This document shows positions 8,744 to 20,656 of a stretch of DNA of 64,000 nucleotides, piece by piece (position 1 is the stretch's first letter; the number at the start of each line of letters is the position of its first letter). Under the pieces are notes generated by a model. The model ran no database searches. It was not told where the DNA came from and was given only the letters and a program-made list of their open reading frames with translations. This DNA is from Sporosarcina obsidiansis. Lineage in GTDB: Bacteria; Bacillota; Bacilli; Bacillales_A; Planococcaceae. The translations under genes were made by a program, and so were the position numbers. The stretch spans positions 124,001 to 188,000 of the forward strand of contig NZ_WHVW01000004.1 of NCBI RefSeq assembly GCF_009651005.1, in the 5' to 3' direction.

Positions 8744-9469
8744 ATGAGTATTCCAAAGTATAAGCGGATCGTGTTGAAATTAAGTGGAGAAGCGTTGGCA
8801 GGAGAACAAGGTTTTGGTTTGTCTCCGAAAGTCATAAAATCAGTTGCAAATCAAGTAAAAGAAGTCGTGGAACTAGGCGTGGAAGTGGCTGTAGTTGTAG
8901 GCGGAGGCAACATATGGAGAGGTAAAGTCGGAAGTGAAATGGGAATGGACCGTACAACTGCTGACTATATGGGAATGCTTGCTACAGTGATGAATTCTCT
9001 CGCATTACAAGATGCGCTTGAAAAACTAGGACCTGAAACTCGCGTGATGACCTCCATTGATATGAGACAAGTGGCAGAGCCTTACATACGCCGAAAAGCT
9101 ATCCGTCATTTGGAGAAAAACCGTGTCATTATTTTTGCCGCAGGAACAGGAAATCCATATTTCTCTACAGATACGACGGCTGCGTTACGTGCTGCTGAAA
9201 TAGAAGCGGATGTTATTTTAATGGCGAAAAATAATGTGGATGGTGTGTACTCAGCAGATCCAATGAAAGATGAAAATGCAACAAAATATTTAGAGCTTTC
9301 CTACCTCGAAGTCATTAGTCAAGGTCTTGAAGTGATGGACTCTACAGCTTCAACACTATGTATGGACAATGATATACCTCTCGTAGTATTCTCAATTATG
9401 GAGGATGGTAATATTAAAAAAGCCGTGCTTGGAGAAGATATCGGTACGGTGGTCAGGAGGAATAAGTAA
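8744..9469 (+). CDS. pyrH: UMP kinase
   Basis: A 241-residue UMP kinase of the amino acid kinase fold, converting UMP to UDP for pyrimidine nucleotide synthesis. Motifs are [10 protein letters not shown] (ATP phosphate binding), [27 protein letters not shown] (UMP binding) and [15 protein letters not shown] 8744 follows AGGAGGG; a longer frame from 8699 is in the upstream terminator. Its TAA shares one base with the frr ATG (TAATG). Confidence 0.98.
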   Translation: MSIPKYKRIVLKLSGEALAGEQGFGLSPKVIKSVANQVKEVVELGVEVAVVVGGGNIWRGKVGSEMGMDRTTADYMGMLATVMNSLALQDALEKLGPETRVMTSIDMRQVAEPYIRRKAIRHLEKNRVIIFAAGTGNPYFSTDTTAALRAAEIEADVILMAKNNVDGVYSADPMKDENATKYLELSYLEVISQGLEVMDSTASTLCMDNDIPLVVFSIMEDGNIKKAVLGEDIGTVVRRNK

Positions 9470-10026
9470 TGACGAAAGAAATTATGAATCAAACAAGTGA
9501 ACGAATGGAAAAAGCACATAGCGCCTTTTCAAGACAATTAGCGTCAATTCGTGCGGGAAGAGCTAATGCGAGTCTTTTGGACAGAATTTCTGTGATGTAT
9601 TATGGTGCACCTACACCTTTGAACCAGATGGCTGGAATCTCCGTACCTGAACCTCGTCTTCTTGTTGTGCAGCCCTATGATAAAACTACAATTGGTGATA
9701 TCGAGAAAGCGATCATGAAATCTGACGTTGGCATTACTCCGTCTAATGATGGCTCTGTTATTCGCCTAGCTGTTCCTGCTTTAACAGAGGATCGTCGAAA
9801 AGAATTGGTAAAAGAGGTTAAGCGCGAAGCAGAAGATGCAAAAGTAGCTATCCGCAATGTCCGTCGTGACAGTAATGAAGATCTCAAGAAGATTGAAAAA
9901 GATGGGGAAATTACAGAAGATGAATTGCGCCGCTATACGGATCAAGTCCAAAAGTTAACGGATGATTTCATTGAGAAGATCGATCAGACGGCAAAAGACA
10001 AAGAGAATGAAATTTTAGAAATCTAA
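9469..10026 (+). CDS. frr: Ribosome recycling factor
   Basis: A 185-residue RRF, the exact family length, which splits the post-termination ribosome with EF-G. The [13 protein letters not shown] motif of domain I and the GD-x-EKAI segment near the domain hinge are present. It overlaps pyrH by one base (TAATG) with AGGAGG inside the pyrH end, so the two are co-translated. Confidence 0.98.
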   Translation: MTKEIMNQTSERMEKAHSAFSRQLASIRAGRANASLLDRISVMYYGAPTPLNQMAGISVPEPRLLVVQPYDKTTIGDIEKAIMKSDVGITPSNDGSVIRLAVPALTEDRRKELVKEVKREAEDAKVAIRNVRRDSNEDLKKIEKDGEITEDELRRYTDQVQKLTDDFIEKIDQTAKDKENEILEI

Positions 10027-10048
10027 GTACAGAACTTTCTATAAGGAG

Positions 10049-10076
10049 GAGCGTCCTACTTTTAGGACGCTCTTTT
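10049..10076 (+). terminator. Terminator after frr
   Basis: 9-bp perfect stem GAGCGTCCT / AGGACGCTC with a 6-nt loop and a TTTTCTGTCTTTT tail. Confidence 0.85.
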
Positions 10077-10158
10077 CTGTCTTTTGCATGCTATTTGCTA
10101 TGCAATTTGGTAGGATAGGCTGTAGGAGTATCCGAAAAGAGCCAAGTGGGGGAACGCT

Positions 10159-10950
10159 ATGCTTAGAAAACTAATGCGAAAAAAAACGGAAGACGTTCAT
10201 TTATTGAATGACCGGATCGAAGCCGTTAGAAAAAGACAGATTCCTAACCATGTCGCTATCATCATGGATGGAAATGGAAGATGGGCGAAACAACGGAAAA
10301 TGCCAAGAATTGCTGGCCATCATGAAGGTATGAAAACCGTCCGTCAAATTACCAATTTCGCAAATGAACTGGGTGTGAAAGCTCTGACTCTCTATGCATT
10401 TTCTACTGAAAATTGGAAAAGACCGAAAATTGAAATCGACTTTTTGATGAATCTACCTGGCGAATTCCTCAATACATATTTACCTGAATTAATGGAAAAA
10501 GGCATAAAAGTAGAAATGATAGGAAATATGGATGCACTTCCTGCACACACTAGAAAAGCCATTATAAAAGCAATTGAAACAACAAAAGATAATCAAGGAC
10601 TCATATTAAATTTTGCCATGAACTATGGAAGTAGATTGGAACTAGTTCATGTAATGAAAGAACTTGCAAAAGAAGTGTCAGAGGGCACATTAGAAATTAA
10701 CAGTATCAATGAAAATTTAATTGATTCTAAATTGATGACCGCACACTTACCAGAACCTGATTTATTGATCCGTACAAGTGGAGAAGTTCGTTTGTCTAAT
10801 TTCATGCTTTGGCAACTTGCGTATGCAGAATTCATATTTACAAATGTATTATGGCCAGATTTTAATGAAGAATGTTTTATGCAAGCAATTGAAGATTTCC
10901 AAAATCGGGATCGTCGCTTTGGAAGCTTGGAAGGAGATCAGAAAGGATGA
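10159..10950 (+). CDS. uppS: Undecaprenyl (ditrans,polycis) diphosphate synthase
   Basis: UppS (263 residues) builds the C55 lipid carrier for peptidoglycan and wall polymers from FPP and IPP. The catalytic Asp37 lies in IIMDGNGRWAK; other family blocks are HHEGMKTVR, YAFSTENWKRP and IRTSGEVRLSNFMLWQ near the C terminus. A Val stands where a Gln is common in the RTSGEQR motif. The stop overlaps the cdsA start (ATGA). Confidence 0.97.
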   Translation: MLRKLMRKKTEDVHLLNDRIEAVRKRQIPNHVAIIMDGNGRWAKQRKMPRIAGHHEGMKTVRQITNFANELGVKALTLYAFSTENWKRPKIEIDFLMNLPGEFLNTYLPELMEKGIKVEMIGNMDALPAHTRKAIIKAIETTKDNQGLILNFAMNYGSRLELVHVMKELAKEVSEGTLEINSINENLIDSKLMTAHLPEPDLLIRTSGEVRLSNFMLWQLAYAEFIFTNVLWPDFNEECFMQAIEDFQNRDRRFGSLEGDQKG

Positions 10951-11741
10951 AGCAAAGAATCATTACAGCCATCGTAGCACTTGCATTTTTCGTTCCAGTC
11001 ATCGTAATAGGCGGGTTGCCTTTCATCATTGCGATCTATGCAATTGCTACGATTGGTTTATATGAATTACTTCGCATGCGAAATATGTCTATTTTCTCGG
11101 TTTATGGGATTTTATCGTGGGTAATCTTACTGGTGATCTTATTGCCTTCCCAATGGACTGAACAAGTAGAAGGCTATCTTCGTTTAGAGAAGATGGAAAT
11201 GATCTACGTATTGGTACTACTGCTTTTAGTTTATACGGTAGTGGTGAAGAATCGATCAACATTTGAAGACATTTCATTTTCTGCAATGAGTGCATTGTAC
11301 GTAGGAATTGGGTTTTATTATTTAATAGAAACTCGCTTATTTGGTTTGGAGTACATAGGCTATGCACTATTAATCATTTGGTCGACTGATTCTGGTGCAT
11401 ACTTTGTTGGACGCAAAATCGGCAAGCGAAAACTTTGGCCAGAGATCTCGCCCAATAAAACAGTAGAAGGATTTGTTGGTGGGATTATTTGTGCCGTTCT
11501 TTTATCGCTCGTGTACAATATGTTTTATCCTATTGCAAATTCCTATGTGACGTTCATACTCATAACGATTGTAGCGTCCATAATCGGTCAAATGGGAGAC
11601 CTGGTGGAATCAGCATTGAAACGATTCTACAACGTAAAGGATTCAGGCACACTTTTGCCTGGACATGGCGGAATTATGGATCGATTTGATAGTCTACTTT
11701 TCGTTTTGCCGCTCCTTCATTTTGTTCAGTTCGTCGGATAA
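10947..11741 (+). CDS. cdsA: Phosphatidate cytidylyltransferase (CDP-diglyceride synthase)
   Basis: A 264-residue membrane enzyme with about eight hydrophobic helices that makes CDP-diacylglycerol for phospholipid synthesis (PgsA at 52.15 kb uses its product). The C-terminal signature [13 protein letters not shown] followed by [12 protein letters not shown] is complete. It begins in the uppS stop and is followed 19 bp later by dxr. Confidence 0.97.
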   Translation: MKQRIITAIVALAFFVPVIVIGGLPFIIAIYAIATIGLYELLRMRNMSIFSVYGILSWVILLVILLPSQWTEQVEGYLRLEKMEMIYVLVLLLLVYTVVVKNRSTFEDISFSAMSALYVGIGFYYLIETRLFGLEYIGYALLIIWSTDSGAYFVGRKIGKRKLWPEISPNKTVEGFVGGIICAVLLSLVYNMFYPIANSYVTFILITIVASIIGQMGDLVESALKRFYNVKDSGTLLPGHGGIMDRFDSLLFVLPLLHFVQFVG

Positions 11742-11760
11742 CGGAAAGGAAGTTATATTT

Positions 11761-12903
11761 ATGAAGAAGATTAATTTACTTGGTGCGACTGGCTCCATAG
11801 GCACACAAACACTGGATATTATTGCGGCTAACCCAGATCGATTTACGTTAACATCGATGTCTGCCGGTAAAAACATTCAAAAAGTGAGTGAAATCATAAC
11901 ACAGTTCAAACCTAAATTGGTATCAGTCATGAATGAGAAAGATGCAGTGTTCTTACAAAAAGAATTTCCAGATATCACAATCGTTCATGGAGAAGAAGGA
12001 TTGATTGAAGCTGCAGTTGGTATAGAGGCAGATGTGTTGTTAAATTCGGTCATTGGTAGTGTGGGTTTGAAGCCTACACTCGCTGCAATAGAAGCAGGGA
12101 TGACGATCGCGATCGCCAATAAAGAAACACTGGTCGCTGCCGGAGATCTTGTAGTACAGGCTGCTAAACAATATAACGTGCCTTTAGTCCCTGTCGATAG
12201 TGAACATTCTGCTTTATTTCAATCATTGAATGGAGAAAATCCAAAGCGAATTACTCAACTGATTTTGACAGCATCTGGAGGTAGCTTTAGAGAGTTTAGT
12301 CGTGATCAGCTTCAACATGTAACGGTGGAACAAGCTTTAGCGCATCCGAACTGGTCGATGGGCAATAAATTGACGATTGATTCAGCGACGATGATGAATA
12401 AAGGGTTAGAAGTGATTGAAGCACATCATTTATTCGCGATGCCGTATGACCAAATTGAATGTTTACTTCATAAAGAAAGTATTATCCATTCCATGGTCGA
12501 GTTTGAAGATACGAGTGTCATGGCTCAGCTTGGGTCTCCAGATATGCGTGTGCCCATCCAATATGCATTGACGTATCCGGACCGTATTCTTATGGCTAAT
12601 GCGAAACGTCTTCGACTAGATGAGATCGGCAAACTTCATTTTGAAAAAATGGATTTTGAGAGATTTAAGGCCCTATCTTTTGCATATGATGCAGGTAGGG
12701 AAGGAGGCACTATGCCCACTGTGATGAATGCTGCAAATGAAGTGGCTGTTCAGTTGTTCATGGAGGGGCGTATTTCATTCATGCAAATCGAAGATATTAT
12801 TGAACAAGTGATGGATGAGCACGAGACCATTAACGCACCGAGTCTGGAAGAAATTTTGGAGACAGATCGCATTACGCGGAAAAAAGTGTATGGTATAGTA
12901 TAG
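11761..12903 (+). CDS. dxr: 1-deoxy-D-xylulose 5-phosphate reductoisomerase
   Basis: DXR (380 residues), first committed step of the MEP isoprenoid pathway, supplying precursors to UppS upstream. It has the NADPH-binding [12 protein letters not shown], the metal/substrate segment [10 protein letters not shown], and the [20 protein letters not shown] loop. ATG 11761 is chosen (GGAAGTTATATTTATG context); an open frame back to 11665 overlaps the cdsA end and would add about 32 unrelated residues. Confidence 0.97.
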   Translation: MKKINLLGATGSIGTQTLDIIAANPDRFTLTSMSAGKNIQKVSEIITQFKPKLVSVMNEKDAVFLQKEFPDITIVHGEEGLIEAAVGIEADVLLNSVIGSVGLKPTLAAIEAGMTIAIANKETLVAAGDLVVQAAKQYNVPLVPVDSEHSALFQSLNGENPKRITQLILTASGGSFREFSRDQLQHVTVEQALAHPNWSMGNKLTIDSATMMNKGLEVIEAHHLFAMPYDQIECLLHKESIIHSMVEFEDTSVMAQLGSPDMRVPIQYALTYPDRILMANAKRLRLDEIGKLHFEKMDFERFKALSFAYDAGREGGTMPTVMNAANEVAVQLFMEGRISFMQIEDIIEQVMDEHETINAPSLEEILETDRITRKKVYGIV

Positions 12904-12951
12904 TATCGAGATTAATTTTAGGCTGTAATAGCCGATGAAGGTGGTTACTGA

Positions 12952-14211
12952 ATGGAAACTGTTATTGCGTTCGTTGTGATATTCGGAACACTTGTAGCAT
13001 TCCATGAGTTTGGACATTTTCTCTTTGCCAAAAAAGCAGGAATCATGGTACGTGAATTCGCTATAGGTATGGGTCCTAAAATTTTAGCGATTCGTAAAGG
13101 AGAAACACTCTATACCATACGTTTGCTCCCGCTAGGTGGATACGTACGGATGGCAGGAGAAGATTTTGATACTGTTGAATTACAGCCAGGATATCGAGTA
13201 GGATTGTTACTGAATGCTCAAGATGAAATAGAAAAGATTTATTTGAATCGTAATGTCTCCAACCCGAACATATTAAATCTAGAAGTAGAAAAATCGGATT
13301 TGGACAAGGAATTGTATATTGAAGGATACGATGAAGAAGGAAAATTAGTCCATCTAAAAATCTCCAGAACGGCTATGATTATTGAAAAAGGCCAAGAAAC
13401 ATTGATTGCTCCTTATGATAGACAATTTGAATCCAAGTCATTGGGCAGCAGAGCCTTGGCTATTTTTGCCGGACCGTTGTTTAACTTCATTTTAGCCTTC
13501 TTTATATTTTTAGCTCTCGGTTTACTGAATGGTGTACCGACAAATGAACCGATTATTTCAGAAGTAAAGCCTAATACACCAGCGCAGATGTCAGGTTTGA
13601 AAAAAGGTGACCTCATTACAGGTGTAGATGGGAAGAGTATCGATTCTTGGACGCTATTTTCCCAAGCCATTCAGGAAAGTCCAGGAGTACCTTTAGCGTT
13701 AGAAGTGGAACGTGATGGGAAAACGCTACCTATAGAGGTGACACCTGAATCATTAACGGATGCGGGTAAAGAATATGGGCAGATTGGTGTCATTTATTCG
13801 AGTCCACTTGAAAAAGGATTTATTAAATCTGTAGTGTTCGGTGCAGAACAGACCTATACATGGACTGTGAAGATTTTCGAATTACTCGGTCAGCTCGTAA
13901 CGGGTCAGTTTTCCATTGATGCATTATCAGGTCCTGTCGGTATTTATAAAGCGACTGAAGAAGTAGCTCAATATGGTATTTTCAATTTAATGAATTGGGG
14001 AGCTGTGTTAAGTATCAATTTAGGAATCATGAACTTACTACCATTGCCAGCTCTAGATGGAGGAAGATTATTATTCTTTCTATTTGAAGGCTTACGTGGA
14101 AAACCGATTGACAAACAAAAAGAAGGCATGGTGCACTTTGTCGGTATTATGTTGTTGATGGTCCTGATGCTTGTCGTGACATGGAATGACATTCAGCGAT
14201 TTTTCTTCTAA
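12952..14211 (+). CDS. rseP: RasP/RseP site-2 intramembrane zinc metalloprotease
   Basis: A 419-residue polytopic protease that cleaves anti-sigma factors, FtsL and signal peptide remnants in the membrane. The zinc site HEFGH spans residues 18-22 in the first membrane segment, the C-terminal LPALDGGRL motif supplies the third ligand, and a PDZ domain (about 200-275) lies between. AAGGTGG sits 8 bases before the ATG. Synteny (dxr-rseP-proS-polC) is typical of Bacillales. Confidence 0.96.
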   Translation: METVIAFVVIFGTLVAFHEFGHFLFAKKAGIMVREFAIGMGPKILAIRKGETLYTIRLLPLGGYVRMAGEDFDTVELQPGYRVGLLLNAQDEIEKIYLNRNVSNPNILNLEVEKSDLDKELYIEGYDEEGKLVHLKISRTAMIIEKGQETLIAPYDRQFESKSLGSRALAIFAGPLFNFILAFFIFLALGLLNGVPTNEPIISEVKPNTPAQMSGLKKGDLITGVDGKSIDSWTLFSQAIQESPGVPLALEVERDGKTLPIEVTPESLTDAGKEYGQIGVIYSSPLEKGFIKSVVFGAEQTYTWTVKIFELLGQLVTGQFSIDALSGPVGIYKATEEVAQYGIFNLMNWGAVLSINLGIMNLLPLPALDGGRLLFFLFEGLRGKPIDKQKEGMVHFVGIMLLMVLMLVVTWNDIQRFFF

Positions 14212-14229
14212 AAAAGGTGGAAGTATATC

Positions 14230-15924
14230 ATGAAACAATCAAAAACGTTTATACCAACGATGCGAGAGAACCCATCAGATGCAGATACCCGCTCCCATCA
14301 ATTGCTCTTGCGGGCAGGGTACATACGTCAGAATGCGAATGGTGTCTACACGTATTTAACGCTGGCGCAAAAAGTCCTTCGCAAAATCGAAAAAATCATA
14401 CGCCAAGAAATGGAAGCGATCGAGGGGATAGAAGTCATACTGCCCGTATTGCAACCATCTGAACTATGGAAACAAACTGAGCGTTGGAATTCCTATGGTC
14501 ATGAATTGTTTCGCATGAAAGATCGTCAGTCTAAAGAATTTGCTCTTGGTCCTACTGACGAGGAGGTCATCATCTCTTTACTGCGTGACGAAGTAAAATC
14601 CTATAAAAAATTACCTTTGACATTGTTTCAAATTCAAACAAGTTTTCGTGATGAATATAAACCTCGCTTAGGTTTGCTTGGTAGTCGCGAATTTATTTTG
14701 AAAGATGCATATTCGTTCCATGCAACAGAAGAAAGCTTAGATGAAAAGTATGCAGAAATAATGCAAGCTTATACAAATATTTTTACACGTCTTGGTATGC
14801 ATTTCCGTATGGTCATTGCAGATATTGGAAAGACAACACATGAATTCATTGCATTGGCGAAAATTGGTGAGGATAAGATTGCTTTTAGTGATAGCTCCTC
14901 ATACGCTGCCAATATCCAGATGGCAGAGGTAAACGTTGACTATGAGAAATCAGAGGAAAAGCTTAAAGAAACAGAAAAAGTGGCAACACCAAATCAACGG
15001 AGTATTGAAGACGTAGCAACATTCTTGTCTATGGAACCTGAAAAGATATTGAAGTCTTTAGTGTATAAAGTGGACGAGAATTTAGTGCTAGTTGTATGTC
15101 GTGGAGATCATCACGTTAACGATAGTAAGTTGAAAACTTCACTTGCCGCTAAACAAGTAGAGTTAGCATCAGAACAAGAAATTGAAGAGTTGCTTGGCTG
15201 TCATGTAGGTTCCATTGGTCCAGTCAAACTGCCGATCGGGGTAAAAGTTTTTGCGGATCATGCAGTAGCATCTGTAGTAAACGGAGTGGCAGGCGCAAAC
15301 GATGACGACTATCACTTGATCAATGTGAATCCAGAACGCGATTTTGCCATCGATGACTATTTAGATATCCGATTCATACAAGAAGGAGACGTATCTCCTG
15401 ACGGCATGGGAATGATTAAATTCGCGGAAGGCATAGAAATTGGTCATATCTGCAAGCTAGGCACTACATACAGTGCGCAAATGAAAGGTAATTTTTTAGA
15501 TGAACAAGGAAGAGCAAAACCTTTTATTATGGGACGTTATGGTCTCAATGTAACACGGCTTCTCTCAGCTATTGCAGAACAGTTTAATGATGAAAGTGGT
15601 TTAATGTGGCCTAAACAGCTAGCTCCATTTGATATTCATCTAGTCGCTATCAATGTGAAGGACGAGATTCAAAAACAACTAGCCGATGAACTGTATGCTG
15701 TATTGGAATCTTACCGATATGATGTGCTATACGATGATCGCCCCGAAAGAGCAGGTGTGAAATTCGCTGAGTCGGACTTGATTGGTTTGCCTGTTCGGAT
15801 TACAATCGGTAAAAGAGCAGATGAAGGAATTGTAGAAGTGACATTCCGAGACAGCGGAGAATCATTTGATTGGCAAAAAGAAGAAGTTCTAGAAAAATTA
15901 CAATCATTTTTCAGTGCAGAATAA
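14230..15924 (+). CDS. proS: Prolyl-tRNA synthetase (bacterial type with editing insert)
   Basis: A 564-residue class II synthetase. Motif 2 is SFRDEYKPRLGLLGSREFIL, the INS editing domain for mischarged Ala-tRNA lies at about 225-400, and the anticodon-binding domain (YDDRPERAGVKF) is at the C terminus. The length is that of the bacterial form. AAAGGTGG precedes ATG 14230. A terminator follows. Confidence 0.98.
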   Translation: MKQSKTFIPTMRENPSDADTRSHQLLLRAGYIRQNANGVYTYLTLAQKVLRKIEKIIRQEMEAIEGIEVILPVLQPSELWKQTERWNSYGHELFRMKDRQSKEFALGPTDEEVIISLLRDEVKSYKKLPLTLFQIQTSFRDEYKPRLGLLGSREFILKDAYSFHATEESLDEKYAEIMQAYTNIFTRLGMHFRMVIADIGKTTHEFIALAKIGEDKIAFSDSSSYAANIQMAEVNVDYEKSEEKLKETEKVATPNQRSIEDVATFLSMEPEKILKSLVYKVDENLVLVVCRGDHHVNDSKLKTSLAAKQVELASEQEIEELLGCHVGSIGPVKLPIGVKVFADHAVASVVNGVAGANDDDYHLINVNPERDFAIDDYLDIRFIQEGDVSPDGMGMIKFAEGIEIGHICKLGTTYSAQMKGNFLDEQGRAKPFIMGRYGLNVTRLLSAIAEQFNDESGLMWPKQLAPFDIHLVAINVKDEIQKQLADELYAVLESYRYDVLYDDRPERAGVKFAESDLIGLPVRITIGKRADEGIVEVTFRDSGESFDWQKEEVLEKLQSFFSAE

Positions 15925-15930
15925 TAGAAG

Positions 15931-15966
15931 GAAGGGGAGTCCGGTAACGGAACTTCCCTTCTTTTC
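15931..15966 (+). terminator. Terminator after proS
   Basis: GAAGGGGAGTCCG pairs with CGGAACTTCCCTTC (one bulge and one G-U) around a GTAA loop, with a short CTTTTC tail. Confidence 0.7.
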
Positions 15967-15986
15967 GCGATAGATCGGAGGAGTTT

Positions 15987-18900
15987 ATGTTGGATGCCAC
16001 GCAAAAGTTTCTAACGTTGTTGCAGCAGACAGGCTTAACAGATGACCAGTTAATGCCTTACTTTCAAAATGGAGAACTGAATCGTGTAACGGTCCATACG
16101 AAATCTAGAGTGTGGAAATTCAATGTCACGGTTGATGAAGTGCTACCCATCGATGTATTCCGTCTCATGCAGCAGCGCATCCATGAGACGTTCGCCGCGA
16201 TAGCAAATGTACATCTCAAAGTGGAAAGTCGTAACACTACTGCTGATGAACAGTTGATTATCGCTTATTGGCCACTCGTTGTAGAAGAATTGGCTGATAT
16301 TTCCCCACCACTTCGTCAATGTTTAGTAGAACAACAGCCAAAGTTACATGGTGAAAAATTGTTGATCAGCTGCTCAAGCGACCTAGAATGTCAGACGCTC
16401 AAAAATAAATATGTAGAGCCCCTAGCAAACCTTTATCGGCAATTTGGCTTTCCTCAATTAACAGTCGATGTGTCTATTGAGGAAAACGAGAACGCGGAAG
16501 AAGAGCGTCAGCATTTCCTTTCGCAAAAAAAGCAAGAAGAAGAAGTATTGTCAATGAAAGCATTTGAACAATTACAGCAACGTGAAACGATGAAGAGTGA
16601 ACAAGGAGATTCCGAAAAAGCCTTAATTCTTGGTGTTCCAATTAAGGCAGGGGACCCGATTATTCCGATTCATGAAATTCAAGACGAAGAGCGGCGCCTG
16701 ATCATAGAAGGCTTTGTATTTGATGCAGAAATTAGAGAGCTTCGAAGCGGACGCTCGCTATTAACGTTGAAAGTAACCGATTATACTGATTCGATCTTAG
16801 TAAAGATGTTTTCACGAGACAATGAAGATGCGGAATTGATGAAGTCCTTTAAAAAAGGAATGTGGGTCCGTGCAAGAGGAAGTATTCAAAATGATACATT
16901 CGTTAGAGATTTGATTATGATGGCGCAAGATTTAGCTGTTATCCCATCAATTGAACGGAAAGACAAAGCTCCTGAAGGGCAAAAACGTATTGAGTTGCAT
17001 GCCCACACGTTAATGAGTCAAATGGATGCCGTTGTATCCGCGCAAGCGTTAGTTGCCCAGGCTGCCAAATGGGGCCATCCAGCGGTAGCGATTACAGATC
17101 ATGCGAATGTCCAATCTTTCCCTGAAGCATACAATGCGGGAAAAAAACATGGCATTAAAGTGTTATTCGGCTTGGAAGCCAATCTTGTAGATGATGGGGT
17201 ACCGATTGTTTATGAAGAACAACATCGCCGATTAGAGACCGATACGTATGTCGTTTTTGACGTAGAAACTACCGGTTTATCTGCCGTGTATGACACTATT
17301 ATCGAACTAGCAGCAGTGCGTGTTCGCGATGGAGAAATTATTGATCGTTTTGAACGCTTTGCGAATCCTCATCACCCTCTATCATCCATCACGACGGAAC
17401 TAACAGGTATTACGGATGATATGGTGAAAGACGCGCCAGAAGTATCTGAGGTGATGGCAGATTTCATCGAGTTTATTGGTGATGCTGTACTGATCGCTCA
17501 TAATGCGTCGTTTGACATGGGCTTCTTCTACGCCTCATGCAAGAGGGCGAAAATCGAAACGACTGCTTATCCTGTAATCGATACATTAGAACTTGCACGT
17601 TTCCTTTATCCTGAATTGCGTAATCATCGTCTAAACACACTTGCTAAAAAATTCGATATCGAATTAACTCAACATCACCGAGCGATTTATGATACCGAAG
17701 CCACTGCTCATCTCTTTTTACGATTGCTGAAAGATGCACAAGAAAAAGGGATCGAATGGCTTGACGATTTAAATAAAAACATCGGAGAGGGAGACGCCTA
17801 TAAACGGTCACGGCCTTCTCACTGTACGTTGCTTGCGACAGACAATGAAGGGTTGAAAAATTTATTCAAACTCGTCTCTATTTCGCATATGGATTATTTC
17901 TATCGTGTTCCGCGTATTCCTCGTTCTGTGTTGGTCAAACATAGAAAAGGCTTATTGGTTGGATCGGGCTGTGATAAGGGAGAGGTTTTTGAAGGTCTAA
18001 TGCAAAAACCGATGGAAGAAGTAGAGGAAATTGCGCGTTTCTATGATTACTTAGAAATTCATCCAAAACCAGTCTATTCACATTTACTTGAGTTGGATTT
18101 AATTCGAGATGAATGGAATTTAGAAGATATTATGCGTAAAATGCTCAAGCTAGGAAAGAAGACTGGTTTACCCGTTTGTGCTACAGGCAATGTCCATTAC
18201 TTAGAAGAAACGGACGCCATGTACCGAAAAGTATTGGTTCGTTCACAGGGGGGGGCAAACCCGATGAATCGTCATTCTCTCCCAGCTGTCCATTTTAGGA
18301 CAACGGATGAAATGCTTGCTGAATTTGCATTTCTAGGTGAAGAAGCAGCAAAAGAAATTGTGATAGAGAATCCAAAGAAAGTTGTGGAACAAATTGGGGA
18401 TGTTAAACCAATAAAAGATGACTTATACACACCTAAGATTGAAGGCGCCGATGAGGAAGTACGTGAGCTGACATATTCGATGGCACACCACATTTATGGG
18501 GATACACTGCCAGAAATTATAGAAGCCCGTATTGAAAAAGAATTAACATCCATCATTGATAATGGATTTGCGGTCATTTACCTCATTTCACATAAGCTGG
18601 TGAAGAAGTCGTTGGATGAAGGCTATTTGGTCGGTTCTCGTGGATCTGTAGGTTCTTCCTTCGTAGCCACGATGATGGAAATTACCGAAGTAAACCCAAT
18701 GCCGCCTCATTATGTCTGTTCGTCTTGCAAAACTTATGAATTTTTCGATGATGGGTCTGTCGGTTCAGGGTATGACTTACCAGATAAGGAATGTCCAAAA
18801 TGTGGGACGATGTTTAAAAAAGATGGGCAAGATATTCCCTTTGAAACGTTTCTAGGTTTCGCTGGCGATAAAGTACCCGATATCGATTTGAATTTTAGTG

Positions 18901-20297
18901 GTGAGTATCAAGCACATGCTCATAACTATACGAAAGAATTATTCGGTGAAGATTATGTATATCGTGCAGGAACGATAGGAACTGTTGCTGAAAAAACGGC
19001 CTATGGTTATGTTCGTGGTTATATGAATGATAACGATCTGCAAATGCGCGGCGCGGAGATCGATCGGCTAGTGCAAGGTTGTTCTGGAGTAAAACGTAAC
19101 ACTGGACAGCATCCAGGTGGAATTATCGTAGTTCCTGACACGATGGATATCTATGATTTCACGCCGATCCAATTTCCAGCGGATGATGTGGAGTCCAGTT
19201 GGCGTACGACACATTTCGACTTTCACTCAATCGATAACAACTTGCTGAAATTGGATATTCTCGGACATGACGATCCGACAATGATTAAAATGTTAGAAGA
19301 TTTATCCGGTATCGATCCGAAAACGATTCCTCCAGATGATGAAGGTGTCATGGCATTATTTAGTGGAACTTCTTCTTTAGGGGTGACGGAAGAACAGATT
19401 GACTGTAAAACGGGAACATTAGGCGTCCCTGAATTCGGTACACGATTTGTTCGTCAGATGCTTGAAGAAACAAAGCCATCCACTTTTTCTGAATTAATCC
19501 AGATATCGGGATTATCTCACGGAACCGATGTCTGGTTAGGAAATGCACAAGAATTGATCCAAAATAAAATCTGTCAGCTATCCGAGGTGATCGGATGTCG
19601 AGATGATATTATGGTCTATTTAATTTATCAAGGTTTGGAACCTTCATTAGCTTTTAAAATCATGGAGTCCGTACGTAAAGGCAAAGGTCTGACACCTGAG
19701 TTTGAGGCGGAGATGAAAGCCAATAAAGTGCCGGGCTGGTATATCGGTTCATGTAAGAAAATCAAATATATGTTCCCTAAAGCGCACGCGGCTGCCTATG
19801 TATTAATGGCACTTCGTATTGCATATTTCAAAGTGCATCATCCGATCATGTACTACGCAACGTATTTCACTGTTCGGGCAACAGACTTCGACTTAATGAC
19901 GATGTCGAAAGGATCCGCTTCTATCCGTGCGAAGATTAAAGAAATAAATGACAAAGGACTGGATGCATCTCCAAAAGAGAAGAACTTAGTGACGGTTCTA
20001 GAAATTTCATTGGAAATGGTGGAGCGTGGTTTTACATTCGCTAAACCAGACTTGTATAAATCGGATGCCACACGCTTTCTCATTGAAGGGAACCAGTTGA
20101 TTCCACCTTTTAACGCTGTTCCGTCTTTAGGAACAAACGTTGCGAAAACAATAGTGGAAGCACGTAAAGATGGTGAATTTTTATCTAAAGAGGACTTTCA
20201 GAAGAGAGGTCGTGTTTCCAAAACGATTGTCGAGTACTTGGATACGTTTGGCTGCTTGGAAGGAATGCCAGAAGCGAATCAATTATCATTGTTCTAA
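15987..20297 (+). CDS. polC: DNA polymerase III subunit alpha, PolC type
   Basis: The Gram-positive replicative polymerase, 1436 residues, matching B. subtilis PolC in length. In order: N-terminal domain, OB fold (about 230-320), PHP domain (ELHAHTLMS, about 335) split by a DnaQ-like 3'-5' exonuclease (FDVETTG at about 424; [20 protein letters not shown]), the PolC zinc site CSSC...CPKC (about 911-940), and the palm catalytic [12 protein letters not shown] (about 963). Intact, no frameshift. AGGAGG precedes the ATG. Followed by a terminator and a repeat. Confidence 0.99.
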   Translation: MLDATQKFLTLLQQTGLTDDQLMPYFQNGELNRVTVHTKSRVWKFNVTVDEVLPIDVFRLMQQRIHETFAAIANVHLKVESRNTTADEQLIIAYWPLVVEELADISPPLRQCLVEQQPKLHGEKLLISCSSDLECQTLKNKYVEPLANLYRQFGFPQLTVDVSIEENENAEEERQHFLSQKKQEEEVLSMKAFEQLQQRETMKSEQGDSEKALILGVPIKAGDPIIPIHEIQDEERRLIIEGFVFDAEIRELRSGRSLLTLKVTDYTDSILVKMFSRDNEDAELMKSFKKGMWVRARGSIQNDTFVRDLIMMAQDLAVIPSIERKDKAPEGQKRIELHAHTLMSQMDAVVSAQALVAQAAKWGHPAVAITDHANVQSFPEAYNAGKKHGIKVLFGLEANLVDDGVPIVYEEQHRRLETDTYVVFDVETTGLSAVYDTIIELAAVRVRDGEIIDRFERFANPHHPLSSITTELTGITDDMVKDAPEVSEVMADFIEFIGDAVLIAHNASFDMGFFYASCKRAKIETTAYPVIDTLELARFLYPELRNHRLNTLAKKFDIELTQHHRAIYDTEATAHLFLRLLKDAQEKGIEWLDDLNKNIGEGDAYKRSRPSHCTLLATDNEGLKNLFKLVSISHMDYFYRVPRIPRSVLVKHRKGLLVGSGCDKGEVFEGLMQKPMEEVEEIARFYDYLEIHPKPVYSHLLELDLIRDEWNLEDIMRKMLKLGKKTGLPVCATGNVHYLEETDAMYRKVLVRSQGGANPMNRHSLPAVHFRTTDEMLAEFAFLGEEAAKEIVIENPKKVVEQIGDVKPIKDDLYTPKIEGADEEVRELTYSMAHHIYGDTLPEIIEARIEKELTSIIDNGFAVIYLISHKLVKKSLDEGYLVGSRGSVGSSFVATMMEITEVNPMPPHYVCSSCKTYEFFDDGSVGSGYDLPDKECPKCGTMFKKDGQDIPFETFLGFAGDKVPDIDLNFSGEYQAHAHNYTKELFGEDYVYRAGTIGTVAEKTAYGYVRGYMNDNDLQMRGAEIDRLVQGCSGVKRNTGQHPGGIIVVPDTMDIYDFTPIQFPADDVESSWRTTHFDFHSIDNNLLKLDILGHDDPTMIKMLEDLSGIDPKTIPPDDEGVMALFSGTSSLGVTEEQIDCKTGTLGVPEFGTRFVRQMLEETKPSTFSELIQISGLSHGTDVWLGNAQELIQNKICQLSEVIGCRDDIMVYLIYQGLEPSLAFKIMESVRKGKGLTPEFEAEMKANKVPGWYIGSCKKIKYMFPKAHAAAYVLMALRIAYFKVHHPIMYYATYFTVRATDFDLMTMSKGSASIRAKIKEINDKGLDASPKEKNLVTVLEISLEMVERGFTFAKPDLYKSDATRFLIEGNQLIPPFNAVPSLGTNVAKTIVEARKDGEFLSKEDFQKRGRVSKTIVEYLDTFGCLEGMPEANQLSLF

Positions 20298-20377
20298 TGG
20301 ATACCAGGGGCTACATCATTTGCATTGTAAATGGCCTTATGATACGATTAAAGCAACTTTTGCTATACGTCTTACGG

Positions 20378-20405
20378 AAAAGAGTGGGGCTCCCCGCTCT
20401 TTTCT
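20378..20405 (+). terminator. Terminator after polC
   Basis: 12-bp stem AAAAGAGTGGGG / CCCCGCTCTTTT with a very tight CT turn and a short TTC tail. Repeat family B starts 7 bases later. Confidence 0.75.
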
Positions 20406-20411
20406 GTTGTT

Positions 20412-20656
20412 TATCTGAATTCAGCAGAAGCCCTATACTTCTAAAGTGGGTGGGACGAATGCAAGTGTTTTTTGTTCAGTGGGTTTTTTAAACTCCTGCT
20501 GAATCCAGATAAAGCCTCCGGCGGATGTCATGGATTTTGAGGGGAGTTATGAGGAAGGCAGACTAAATTCACCGCATCCTGCGGTAACGTCTACATGACC
20601 TGCATCGTGCAGGCCTCGAATCAAAATCCAGACGCAATCACGCCGGGGCGTGATTG
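20412..20656 (+). repeat. Repeat family B copy with branched fold, upstream of rimP
   Basis: TATCTGAATTCAGCAG (20412-20427) pairs at 15 of 16 positions with 20496-20511. Then TGGATTTTGA (20531-20540) pairs perfectly with TCAAAATCCA (20621-20630) and encloses two 6-bp hairpins, ACCGCA/TGCGGT (20571-20585) and CCTGCA/TGCAGG (20599-20613). A perfect 10-bp hairpin CAATCACGCC/GGCGTGATTG (20635-20656) ends 11 bases before the rimP ribosome binding site. The segment from 20501 to about 20540 aligns with the repeat at 57.28 kb. This fills the 383-bp gap between polC and rimP; no gene is seen in it. Confidence 0.7.

Noticed and set aside
10084-10105. Inverted repeat TTGCAT/ATGCAA before uppS
   Set aside because: Six-bp arms in AT-rich sequence are too short to call an operator without conservation data.
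18235-18260. G-run in polC as a possible frameshift site
   Set aside because: The frame stays open through it and the protein matches full-length PolC.
20320-20348. TTGCAT-17-TACGAT promoter-like sequence
   Set aside because: It lies upstream of the strong terminator at 20378, so it would not drive rimP; no gene lies between.
20297-20491. 64-codon frame after polC
   Set aside because: It spans the polC terminator and the start of repeat B and resembles no protein.
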